A stretch of 6,963 bases of DNA from positions 1 to 6,963 of the forward strand of contig JACPXS010000086.1 of NCBI GenBank assembly GCA_016196415.1. Direction: 5' to 3'. The notes below the pieces were generated by a model. The model had not been told where the DNA came from, did not search any database, and saw only the letters and a list, made by a program, of their open reading frames with translations. The position numbers and the translations under genes were made by a program. The DNA is from Candidatus Omnitrophota bacterium (GTDB lineage: Bacteria; Omnitrophota; Koll11; Aquiviventales; Aquiviventaceae). Of the stretch, positions 1 through 5,898 are shown one piece after another. The number at the start of each line of letters is the position of its first letter. Position 1 is the stretch's first letter.

Positions 1-256
1 AGCCCGGCACAGACAGCATCGAGGGTTCCGCGCGGCGAATCGTGGCGATGCTGGCCCCGTGCACCTGCTCTGCGCCGACCGCCTTCGCCGATGACGGAAG
101 CGCTTGAAGGAGCTGCGCGAGCTCAAGGCGACGCGTGGTGACCCCGGCCACCACTGATCGACCGGCCCATCGATGAAGCCACCACCCGCCCCGAGCAGCT
201 TCGGTGAAGTCCGGAATGCCGACCTGCCCCGCTTGGGCAGGACGGCGATCATTCAC
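1..256 (-). CDS. pgeF: PgeF/YfiH-type laccase-domain protein, N-terminal part only (cut by left edge)
   Basis: An open frame runs 85 codons from a GTG at 256 to the left edge without a stop. Residues 34-42 (SVVAGVTTR) and 63-70 (EQVHGASI), then a VPG at the cut, match the N-terminal part of the YfiH/PgeF family. H66 fits the first metal-ligand histidine of that fold; the later Cys and His ligands would lie outside the window. Family members are described as Cu/Zn laccase-like or purine-nucleoside-handling enzymes, and E. coli PgeF corrects peptidoglycan precursors. The gene overlaps the upstream peptidase gene by 8 bp, so translational coupling is likely. Only about 22 residues separate the TTR and the QVHG motif, against over 40 in E. 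coli, and the usual SLNLG segment is absent. The start has no clear Shine-Dalgarno and is uncertain. I recognised the family from motifs alone. Confidence 0.72.
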   Translation of the reverse strand, partial: MNDRRPAQAGQVGIPDFTEAARGGWWLHRWAGRSVVAGVTTRRLELAQLLQALPSSAKAVGAEQVHGASIATIRRAEPSMLSVPG

Positions 257-839
257 CAGGGCTTGCATGAGCGCTCTCCGTCGACTCCGCCACAGGGGCA
301 CGATTCGCGAGTTGTGTCATCGGGTCGGCGAGCGGCAACCCCAACACCTGAGGATCGAGCGGGGCCCCGTCCTTGCTCACCTCGAGGTGGAGGTGCGGGC
401 TGATCCAAGCGTGCCGGGCGTTTCCGGTCTTTCCAACGGTCCCGATCATCGCGCCTTGCCGAACCCTCATCCCCGGCTCCACCGTCGCCTCCTGCAAGTG
501 CGCGTACACGCTATGGAGGCGCGAGCGATGCTCCAACTCAACAAACGTCCCAAGTCCTCGATGGAACCCCACCTGCACGACGGTTCCGCTGCGGAGCGCG
601 CGCACCGGGCTCCCGAGCCTCCCGATCAGATCCACCCCGCGATGCCGACGATTCCCGCTCCTGGGAGAAAGAAAATGCCCGTCGCCCTTCGCATCCTGCC
701 GGATGAGGAGCGGCCGTTCATCAAGAGGCGGAACCGCCGAACGCCAATTCACATAGGGAAGCTCGCACGCAACAAGCGTCAGCCCGCATCCCGCGATCAC
801 GCCAACCCAAAACGGGCGCGCGCCACGCCATGAGGGCAT
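249..839 (-). CDS. M23 (LytM/lysostaphin-type) metallopeptidase lipoprotein
   Basis: This is a predicted zinc endopeptidase that cuts peptidoglycan cross-bridges or stems, or a LytM-type regulator of amidases, anchored to a membrane by lipid. From the ATG at 839 it has 196 residues. A short basic N-terminus and a hydrophobic stretch end in a lipobox LVAC with the lipidated Cys at residue 25. The M23 domain spans roughly residues 52-165: H66 and D70 (HRGVD), H114 (YAHL), and H149/H151 (HLHLEV). All catalytic and metal residues are present, so an active enzyme is expected. The frame also has an ATG at 863 that overlaps the stop of the dehydrogenase gene (ATGA). I prefer 839 because a good GAGGTGA lies 4 nt upstream and the signal peptide then has a normal length. 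It is the third gene of the minus-strand unit and overlaps the PgeF-like gene. The 30-residue Ala/Ser/Pro-rich C-terminus matches nothing I know. Confidence 0.9.
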   Translation of the reverse strand: MPSWRGARPFWVGVIAGCGLTLVACELPYVNWRSAVPPLDERPLLIRQDAKGDGHFLSPRSGNRRHRGVDLIGRLGSPVRALRSGTVVQVGFHRGLGTFVELEHRSRLHSVYAHLQEATVEPGMRVRQGAMIGTVGKTGNARHAWISPHLHLEVSKDGAPLDPQVLGLPLADPMTQLANRAPVAESTESAHASPGE

Positions 840-843
840 GTGC

Positions 844-850
844 TCACCTC
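844..850 (-). promoter_or_regulatory. Ribosome binding site deciding the M23 peptidase start
   Basis: On the minus strand GAGGTGA stands 4 nt before the ATG at 839. It lies inside the possible upstream extension that begins at 863. It supports 839 as the main start, with the 863 start perhaps used by ribosomes re-initiating after the dehydrogenase stop. Confidence 0.6.
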
Positions 851-859
851 GTTGAGGCC

Positions 860-2263
860 TCATGACGCGGGGCTCCCGCTCTTCTGGCGAGCCGCCACGG
901 CAAGCGATTCGCCATAGAGGTGGGCCGCGGCTTCCGTGACGGCCTCCGGCAGGGTCGGGTGCGCCGTGATGGTGCCGGCCAGTTGTTTGGCGGTGAGGCC
1001 CTGATGGATCGCCAGGACCGCATAGTGAATCAAGCTGGAGGCCTGGGTTCCCACGATGGTCGCTCCCAGAATCCGATCCGTGGCTGGATCCACGCAGAGC
1101 TTTACGAATCCCTCGGCGGCTTCATCGCAGTGGCTTTTGCCGAGCGCTGCGAACGAGAACCGACTCACGCGAACCGCGTCACCCGCTTGGGGTTCCAGCA
1201 CCCCGACGTGCGCGATCTCCGGGTCGGTGAAGATGCACCGGGGGACTCTGGAGGAGTCAAGCGTCTCTGCGGCATCGCTGAACAAGTTCCGGACCGCCAG
1301 GGTCCCCTCAGCGCTTGCCCAGTGGGCAAGCCCATGGCCATCCACGCAATCTCCGATGGCCGCAATGTGCGGCTGACTCGTCCGAAGCGACGCACTCACC
1401 GTCACCCCCCGTCCCGCTTCAACCGACGCCGCTTCAAGTCGCAGCGCGTCGATATTGGGTCGCTGACCGATCGCGATGAGGACACACTCAGCCCGACACG
1501 TCGTCCCATTGGACAGCACGGCTTGCACGTCGTCCGGGAAGGGGTCGAGCCGCTCCACCGTGGTACCCGTCAGCACCACGATCTCCTCAGCCGCGAATCG
1601 ACGGGTGAGCCATCGCACCGCCTCCGCATCTTCCCCAGCAAGCAGGCGCGGCTGCTGCTCAACGATCGTCACGCGCGCGCCGAACGCCGAGAAGATGGAG
1701 GCGAATTCGCAGCCGATCACCCCGCCGCCGATGATCAGCATCGAGCCGGGCAGTTGCGGGCGCGACAGGAGCTCGCGGTACGATAACAGACGCCGAGCAT
1801 CAACGGCCCACGGTCCGGCAAACGGACGAGCCCCGGTTGCGAGGATCACTCGCGCCGCGTCAAGCCGTTGGGAATCGCCGTCATGCGTCACGATGAGCCG
1901 CTGCGGCTGCTCGAAGGCCGCATGGCCGGGAACGAGCTCCACCCCCTCGCGTCGCAACACCTCCATCAGCCCCCGACGGAGGGTCGCAATGATCCGTTCG
2001 TTGCGCGCCAGCACGGCGGGATAATCCACGTCGTAGCCCCGCACCCGCACCCCAAGCCGCTGCGCCTGCCGCAGGCGACGGAGCAAGTGGGAAACGGCCA
2101 GCAGCGCTTTCGTCGGAATGCATCCGATATTCAAACACACCCCGCCCCATTGCTCCCGCTCAATGAGGCAGACCCGCAGCCCGCGCCGGGCTGCTGAGAG
2201 CGCAGCCGCGTACCCCCCAGGCCCGCTTCCCACAACGGCGAGATCGTAGGCGCTGGGCGTCAT
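860..2263 (-). CDS. lpdA: Dihydrolipoamide dehydrogenase (E3-type flavoprotein disulfide reductase)
   Basis: This enzyme re-oxidises dihydrolipoamide with NAD+ as the E3 component of 2-oxoacid dehydrogenase complexes or of the glycine cleavage system. The 467 residues match the family's length. Visible in order: FAD-binding GSGPGG at 12-17; the redox disulfide C43/C48 in GGVCLNIGCIPTK; ATGARP at 142-147; the NAD-binding GGGVIG at 179-184 with an acidic E at the end of the following strand; IGQRPN; the second FAD contact AAIGDC; the dimer-domain FTDPEIAHVG; and the catalytic dyad H435/E440 in HPTLPE. The start at 2263 is chosen because the FAD strand begins a few residues later; the upstream extension runs into the cyclase gene and looks non-coding. 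No clear Shine-Dalgarno is present, so coupling to the cyclase gene 40 bp upstream is possible. No E1, E2 or lipoyl-protein gene is nearby, so its partner complex is unknown. Related reductases (MerA, glutathione reductase) fit less well. Confidence 0.92.
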   Translation of the reverse strand: MTPSAYDLAVVGSGPGGYAAALSAARRGLRVCLIEREQWGGVCLNIGCIPTKALLAVSHLLRRLRQAQRLGVRVRGYDVDYPAVLARNERIIATLRRGLMEVLRREGVELVPGHAAFEQPQRLIVTHDGDSQRLDAARVILATGARPFAGPWAVDARRLLSYRELLSRPQLPGSMLIIGGGVIGCEFASIFSAFGARVTIVEQQPRLLAGEDAEAVRWLTRRFAAEEIVVLTGTTVERLDPFPDDVQAVLSNGTTCRAECVLIAIGQRPNIDALRLEAASVEAGRGVTVSASLRTSQPHIAAIGDCVDGHGLAHWASAEGTLAVRNLFSDAAETLDSSRVPRCIFTDPEIAHVGVLEPQAGDAVRVSRFSFAALGKSHCDEAAEGFVKLCVDPATDRILGATIVGTQASSLIHYAVLAIHQGLTAKQLAGTITAHPTLPEAVTEAAAHLYGESLAVAARQKSGSPAS

Positions 2264-2303
2264 CGCCCGTTTGATTGGAACGGATGGGGGCTCAGCGGGA
2301 TCC

Positions 2304-3668
2304 TCACAAGACTTCCCGAGACTTTTCTGGCACCAAAACACATACCCGATTTTTTCCAGCGGCCTTCGCCCGGTAGAGCTGCTCATCCGCAAGGCGCACG
2401 AGCGTTTGGTAATCCATGTCCCGGTCTTCGGGAAATCGGCGGAGGGCGACCCCAACACTGATCGTCAAATCCAGCGGCTTCTGGAGCCCGCGAAATTCGT
2501 CATCGATGGCCTTTCGAATGCGCTCCGCGACGATCGGGGCCCCTGCCAGATTTGTCAGGTCGCCCCCGTAACCGGTTTCCGGCAGCATCACGACAAACTC
2601 TTCCCCGCCGTAGCGTCCCACCAGATCGATGGGCCGGACCGATTTCTTGATGAGCTTGGCCACGATTTTCAATACGGCATCCCCCTGGGGATGGCCCAGC
2701 ATGTCGTTGACGAGCTTGAAGTTATCGATATCCAGCATGAGGAGCGACAAGGGGAACTGGTACCGGTTGGCTCGTTCGGCTTCCTGGGTCAGCCGCTTCA
2801 TGAAGTATTCCCGGTTGTGCACCCCGGTGAGCCGATCCAGAATCGCCACCTCGCCTTGCACGGCGATGGCCAGCGCCAGCGACAGCTCACCCCACACCAC
2901 CTCATAGAACGGCTTCTGGATCTCGTAGCTCCTCAGCACATCCGGGTGGCAGAACATCACCAAGAGTCCCAGGACGCTCGCCTCGGCGATTAGCGGAAGC
3001 ACCATCACCGCCGTCGCGGTCCCCAATTGAGCAGCCTTCTCCGGCTTCACCAACGCCATCCCGTCGCTCCACACCGGAGACATCCAGAGACGCTGGGAGG
3101 CCATCACGCGCGAAAAGGGCGCCTCGTTGGGCTGGAACTCGGCCTGGACGAACATCGTCTCATCGCAGTAGAGCCCCTTTTCAAACCGGAGGGTCTCGGT
3201 CTCAAAGTTCAGCATCCAGCAGCTGACCAAGCTGTTGGTCTGCGGCACGCTGGTGACGCGGCTGGCCGCCTCAATGATGGTTTGGATGAGGACCCGCCTA
3301 TCAAGCCGCTTCGTGAGCGCTTGCTCAATGAGCCGTAACTGCTGGAACTCGCGTTGCTGCTGCTCTCTGAGATAGCTGGTCTCTCGTTGAGCCGCGGCGG
3401 TCAGGTTCAGTTTGCGGCGATAGAAGAGGGAGAGGCGAAGTGTCACGGCAATCGCGCCGAGGATCACGAGGAGGACAGCCAGCAGGCTGAGCGCGGTCAG
3501 GATGACCAGGAAGCGCTCGAAGTCAAACGACAGCGGCACCCCGAGCTGAATCGTGAGCAGGACTCCTGAGAGGCGATCGATGAGCTCGTCATTGCCCGCC
3601 ACGTAGACCACGCCGATGACGACGGCGATCGCGAGCAACAACCACACCACCCGCCGGAGCGCACGCAT
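2304..3668 (-). CDS. Membrane-anchored GAF-GGDEF diguanylate cyclase
   Basis: This inner-membrane signalling enzyme is predicted to make cyclic di-GMP from two GTP. Its 454 residues comprise: a transmembrane segment at about 8-24, a short periplasmic loop to 52, a second transmembrane segment at 53-77, a charged, probably coiled-coil linker at 85-122, a GAF-like sensor at about 123-270, and a GGDEF domain at 275-447. The GGDEF domain opens with DRLTGVHNREYF and has metal-binding D313 (LDIDNFK), N321/D322, the active-site GGEEF at 354-358, and an intact inhibitory I-site R345-x-x-D348 spaced as in PleD. Activity and product feedback inhibition are therefore both expected. What the GAF domain or loop senses cannot be read. 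It is the first gene of the leftward unit. Its promoter (3676-3705) places the transcript start next to the ATG, so the mRNA may be leaderless; the only Shine-Dalgarno-like AGGTAG lies too far upstream and overlaps the -10 box. Confidence 0.93.
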   Translation of the reverse strand: MRALRRVVWLLLAIAVVIGVVYVAGNDELIDRLSGVLLTIQLGVPLSFDFERFLVILTALSLLAVLLVILGAIAVTLRLSLFYRRKLNLTAAAQRETSYLREQQQREFQQLRLIEQALTKRLDRRVLIQTIIEAASRVTSVPQTNSLVSCWMLNFETETLRFEKGLYCDETMFVQAEFQPNEAPFSRVMASQRLWMSPVWSDGMALVKPEKAAQLGTATAVMVLPLIAEASVLGLLVMFCHPDVLRSYEIQKPFYEVVWGELSLALAIAVQGEVAILDRLTGVHNREYFMKRLTQEAERANRYQFPLSLLMLDIDNFKLVNDMLGHPQGDAVLKIVAKLIKKSVRPIDLVGRYGGEEFVVMLPETGYGGDLTNLAGAPIVAERIRKAIDDEFRGLQKPLDLTISVGVALRRFPEDRDMDYQTLVRLADEQLYRAKAAGKNRVCVLVPEKSREVL

Positions 3669-3675
3669 TGGGTCA

Positions 3676-3705
3676 ATTCTACCTGGCCAGACCAGACAGC
3701 GTCAA
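3676..3705 (-). promoter_or_regulatory. Sigma70-type promoter of the cyclase-lpdA-peptidase-pgeF unit
   Basis: On the minus strand, the -35 TTGACG (3705-3700) and the -10 TAGAAT (3681-3676) each match consensus at five of six positions, with an 18-bp spacer. The predicted transcript start, near 3669, is at or within a base or two of the cyclase ATG at 3668, implying a leaderless or nearly leaderless message. Confidence 0.6.
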
Positions 3706-3723
3706 AACAAAACGATGCTGGTT

Positions 3724-3757
3724 CTCGCGTGAACGCGCTCGCGTGTTGGCGCGTTCA
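3724..3757. repeat. Inverted and direct repeats in the divergent regulatory region
   Basis: TGAACGCGC (3730-3738) and GCGCGTTCA (3749-3757) are perfect 9-bp inverted arms around a 10-nt centre. An 8-bp direct repeat CTCGCGTG overlaps them at 3724 and 3738. There is no T-tract, so it is not a terminator. It lies about 20 bp upstream of the cyclase -35 box, where an activator could bind, but no binding protein can be named. Confidence 0.4.
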
Positions 3758-3789
3758 ACGCGCAAACCCAGCCGAGGGCGCCTTGGGGG

Positions 3790-3818
3790 TTGTCAAGGCG
3801 ACCGCGTTACGCTACCAT
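3790..3818 (+). promoter_or_regulatory. Predicted promoter of the tRNA deacylase gene
   Basis: A -35 TTGTCA (3790-3795, five of six consensus bases), a 17-bp spacer and a -10 TACCAT (3813-3818, four of six) predict a start near 3825 and a leader of about 90 nt before the ATG at 3915. The -10 box lies inside a perfect palindrome. Confidence 0.5.
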
Positions 3819-3829
3819 ACGCGTATGGT
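3814..3829. promoter_or_regulatory. Perfect 16-bp palindrome over the -10 box, candidate operator
   Basis: ACCATACG and CGTATGGT form a gapless two-fold symmetric site from the -10 box through the predicted transcript start of the deacylase gene. A dimeric repressor bound here would block RNA polymerase. The cognate regulator is not encoded in this window. The site could also be a chance palindrome or a methylation target. Confidence 0.5.
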
Positions 3830-3914
3830 GAGCGCGCAGGAGATCCGCAAGTGATACGTGGGGCTTGTCGGAGAAGAGGCGGCACGATTTGGCGAGTCAA
3901 CGGGGGAGGGGTGG

Positions 3915-4508
3915 ATGGCGATCTCAGAACGGCTTAAGGCGTTTCTTCAGGCCTCGAAGGTTCAGTACACGGCGGCAAGACATCCTGTGGTCTACACCGC
4001 ACAAGAAATTGCCGCTGCGCAGCACGTGCCTGGCCGGCAGCTCGCGAAATGCGTGCTCGTCAACACCGACCGTGGACCGCTCCTGGCAGTCCTCCCGGCG
4101 ATCCACCTCATTGACGTCAAACAGCTCAAGGCCTTGTTGAACGCGAAGACGCTCGCGATCGCGAAGGAGTCCGACATCAAAGAACGCTTCCCCGATGTGG
4201 AAGTGGGCGCGATGTCGCCCTTCGGCAACCTCTACAGTGTCCCCGTGGTGGTTGATCGAGTGCTGGAAGAATCGGGGGAGATTGTCTTCAACGCCGGCTC
4301 GCATACCGAGACGATCAAAATGCGTTATCGAGACTTCGCGGCGCTGACAAAACCTCTGGCGGGTGGATTCGGCCAACCGATCAGTGGACCGAGGAAGACC
4401 TCCAAGAAGCGCCCTGCTTCGGCTCGCCGGAAACGCCCGCAATCGAAGGCGGCGAAGAAGAGCGCCCGGATTCCACGCGCTTCTTCGGCCAAATCGAAGC
4501 GACGCTAG
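3915..4508 (+). CDS. YbaK/ProX-type aminoacyl-tRNA deacylase with basic C-terminal tail
   Basis: This is a predicted cytoplasmic editing enzyme that hydrolyses mischarged aminoacyl-tRNA in trans. Residues 1-150 form the YbaK fold. The marks are HPVVYTAQE at 23-31, GRQLAK with the likely catalytic K45, LAVLPA at 57-62, VGAMSPFGN at 97-105 (the family's GxxxPFG motif) and NAGSHTETIKM at 126-136. The architecture resembles stand-alone YeaK/ProX-like members, but the substrate cannot be assigned. Residues 160-197 are a low-complexity tail with 18 Lys/Arg in 38 residues, no acidic residue, and much Ala, Ser and Pro. Such tails bind nucleic acid in histone-H1-like proteins, so tRNA or DNA binding is an inference. 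The ATG at 3915 is chosen because GGAGG (3905-3909) sits 5 nt upstream and the domain begins there. A GTG extension from 3858 lacks a ribosome site. The gene has its own promoter. Confidence 0.88.
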   Translation: MAISERLKAFLQASKVQYTAARHPVVYTAQEIAAAQHVPGRQLAKCVLVNTDRGPLLAVLPAIHLIDVKQLKALLNAKTLAIAKESDIKERFPDVEVGAMSPFGNLYSVPVVVDRVLEESGEIVFNAGSHTETIKMRYRDFAALTKPLAGGFGQPISGPRKTSKKRPASARRKRPQSKAAKKSARIPRASSAKSKRR

Positions 4509-4541
4509 CGCTCCGTCTCCGTTGCGTTGCGTGGCGCGCTC

Positions 4542-5183
4542 TTAAAACCAGTTCCCCTCCTCGGCGAAGCGGTCAAGGTGGTGGGTCGAATTAATCCACA
4601 ACACATGCGGGAAGCCCGCACCCAGCTCCAACGCCGTGATGCCGGCGTTGTCCAACCGAAGGCGTCGAATCAACCGATCATAGTCTGAGCCGAGCACATC
4701 CGCAAGGATCGCGGCGATCACCCCTCCGTGCGAGACGATCACGTATTCGCCCTGATCCACCGTCGTCAGGATTCTCCCAAAGGCCCGGCGCACCCGGGCC
4801 CTGAAGACCTCAAGCGGCTCTGCCTCTGGGATGGGCACCGCGGAGGGCTGCATCCGCCAGCGTTGATAGGCTCCGTGGAAGCGCGCATCGATCTCCTCCG
4901 GCGTGAGCCCTTCCCACGCCCCGAGGTGCATCTCGGCCAGTTCCTGCTCGATCACCGGCGTGATCGTGTGTCCGTTGCCTGCCGCAATGCGCTGAGCGGT
5001 CTGGTGGCTTCGTTGCAACGCGCTGGTAAAAATGCCCTTCAGGTGGCGCGGGGCAAAGCACGCCGCGACCCGCTGTGCCTGGCGCTGTCCGAGTGGACTC
5101 AGGGGCAAGTCGGAGTGCCCCTGGATTCGATGTTCTCCATTCCAGACGGTCTGGGCGTGTCTGACGAGATAGCAACGCGTCAT
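4542..5183 (-). CDS. Histidine phosphatase superfamily protein (phosphoglycerate mutase-like)
   Basis: This 213-residue cytoplasmic phosphatase or mutase works through a phospho-histidine. The nucleophile H9 lies in LVRHAQTVWN (RHA replaces the commoner RHG), supported by R8 and R58. E84 in ELAEMHLGAWEG is the likely proton donor, and H152 in SHGG completes the pocket. The length matches GpmB, CobC and other short members. The true BPG-dependent phosphoglycerate mutase is longer, so a phosphatase acting on a small metabolite such as a sugar phosphate, nucleotide or cobalamin precursor is more likely; the substrate cannot be read. The gene follows the DUF151 gene after 37 bp on the same strand, so the two are probably co-transcribed. 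Its Shine-Dalgarno is weak (AAGGTG, over 10 nt from the ATG). It converges on the deacylase gene across a 33-bp gap with no obvious terminator. Confidence 0.9.
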   Translation of the reverse strand: MTRCYLVRHAQTVWNGEHRIQGHSDLPLSPLGQRQAQRVAACFAPRHLKGIFTSALQRSHQTAQRIAAGNGHTITPVIEQELAEMHLGAWEGLTPEEIDARFHGAYQRWRMQPSAVPIPEAEPLEVFRARVRRAFGRILTTVDQGEYVIVSHGGVIAAILADVLGSDYDRLIRRLRLDNAGITALELGAGFPHVLWINSTHHLDRFAEEGNWF

Positions 5184-5220
5184 ACTGAACGAGGGGCACC
5201 TTGGACGGCGGGTGAGGACG

Positions 5221-5658
5221 TTATAAACCGTAGCTGGAGGCGACTTGGTTCAAGACGTCCTCCGCAACGAAAATGGGCGCCTCAACTCGGAGCGCCACGG
5301 CGATGCCGTCAGACGGACGGGCATCCACTTCACGGAACTCGCCTTCCTTCGTTTCCAGAACGAGCTTGGCAAAAAACGTGTTGAATTCCAGCTTCGTGAT
5401 GACGACGCGCTGTAGCGTGGCCCCTAATTGCGCAATCGTATCCTTCAGCAAGTCGTGCGTGAGGGGACGTGGCGGCTGGATGCCGCTGATTTTCATCTTG
5501 ATCGCGGTCACCTCGGAAATCCCAATGATGATGGGGAGCAATCGGCTCCCGCCCCGTTCTTTTAAGACGACAACCTGCTCCCCCCGCCGCTCATCGATGC
5601 GGATCTTGCTGACTTCCATTTGGACAAGGCCGTTCGCCTCGTGGGCTGCATCGCTCAT
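5221..5658 (-). CDS. Bifunctional nuclease family protein (DUF151)
   Basis: This is a 145-residue member of the DUF151/BFN family, which was named after plant proteins with RNase and DNase activity; bacterial members are widespread and mostly uncharacterised. The signature segments are all present: LPIIIGISEVTAI at 41-53, RPLTHDLL at 64-71, a central FFAKLVLE strand, and VDARPSDGIAVALR at 111-124 followed by APIFVAEDVL. The ATG at 5658 is chosen because the conserved domain starts about 15 residues later and AGGAG (5674-5670) lies upstream, although its 11-nt spacing is long. A longer frame reaching 5817 would cross the promoter and reads as non-coding. It is first in a two-gene unit with the histidine phosphatase. 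Nuclease activity is inferred from the family name only. Confidence 0.9.
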   Translation of the reverse strand: MSDAAHEANGLVQMEVSKIRIDERRGEQVVVLKERGGSRLLPIIIGISEVTAIKMKISGIQPPRPLTHDLLKDTIAQLGATLQRVVITKLEFNTFFAKLVLETKEGEFREVDARPSDGIAVALRVEAPIFVAEDVLNQVASSYGL

Positions 5659-5684
5659 CGGGTGTGATACTCCTGAATGGTTCA

Positions 5685-5714
5685 ATGCTATCACGCAGCC
5701 CCAAGCAGTGTCAA
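5685..5714 (-). promoter_or_regulatory. Promoter of the DUF151-histidine phosphatase unit
   Basis: On the minus strand a perfect -35 TTGACA (5714-5709) and a -10 TAGCAT (5690-5685) are 18 bp apart. The predicted start near 5678 gives a leader of about 20 nt that holds the AGGAG ribosome site (5674-5670). Confidence 0.6.
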
Positions 5715-5816
5715 CCCTCGCATCCCGACGACCAGCGGGCGTTTTTTGCGAAACCCGCGGATAGGAATGCCTGCGGCCCACACGAAGGCGCATCCTCCGC
5801 CAGGGCCCAGGAACCA

Positions 5817-5843
5817 CACGGCAAAAAACACGGCAAAAAAAAA
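5817..5843 (+). promoter_or_regulatory. A-tract direct repeat, UP-element-like
   Basis: CACGGC followed by six As (5817-5828) is repeated at once as CACGGC followed by nine As (5829-5843). The A-tracts fall about 41-61 bp upstream of the predicted start near 5884. That matches the two subsites of a UP element contacted by the alpha subunit of RNA polymerase. The tandem copy also looks like a slippage or duplication product. Confidence 0.45.
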
Positions 5844-5848
5844 CGGAC

Positions 5849-5877
5849 TTGCATCAACTGCCAGTTGGTGCTAGACT
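5849..5877 (+). promoter_or_regulatory. Promoter of the first exported paralogue
   Basis: A -35 TTGCAT (5849-5854) and a -10 TAGACT (5872-5877) are spaced by 17 bp; each matches consensus at four of six positions. The start near 5884 would leave only about 15 nt before the ATG at 5899, just enough for the strong AGGAGGT ribosome site. Confidence 0.5.
5855..5867. promoter_or_regulatory. 13-bp inverted repeat in the promoter spacer, candidate operator
   Basis: CAACTG-C-CAGTTG fills most of the spacer between the -35 and -10 boxes of the first paralogue's promoter. Sites in this position often bind repressors or MerR-type regulators. The spacer is a normal 17 bp, so MerR-type twisting is not suggested. 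No regulator gene is seen. Confidence 0.4.
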
Positions 5878-5898
5878 TCCCGCAACCAGGAGGTGGGA

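Noticed and set aside
1..252. Alternative frame from the ATG at 252 (ATGA overlap with the peptidase stop)
   Set aside because: It is open to the edge, but its later part is Arg/Ser/Cys-rich and meaningless, whereas the GTG-256 frame gives the PgeF motifs.
920..1786. Long plus-strand frame of 288 codons opposite the dehydrogenase gene
   Set aside because: Its product is Arg/His-rich with no known motif, while the opposite strand has every dihydrolipoamide dehydrogenase motif; it is a GC-driven shadow.
860..2263. Mercuric reductase or glutathione reductase
   Set aside because: No C-terminal vicinal cysteines and no metal-binding N-terminal domain; the disulfide and HPTLPE segments fit dihydrolipoamide dehydrogenase better.
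2271..2993. Plus-strand frame of 240 codons opposite the cyclase gene
   Set aside because: No domain, ribosome site or promoter; the minus strand carries a complete GAF-GGDEF protein.
4507..4540. AGCGC / GCGCT pair between the convergent genes as a terminator
   Set aside because: Only five base pairs around a 24-nt loop and no T-tract.
4728..5384. Plus-strand frame of 218 codons across the phosphatase and DUF151 genes
   Set aside because: It spans two genes recognised on the other strand and has no coherent motif.
5734..5755. GCGGG and CCCGC around a T-run in the divergent region as a terminator
   Set aside because: The T-run is inside the loop rather than after a stem, and no upstream gene would use it.
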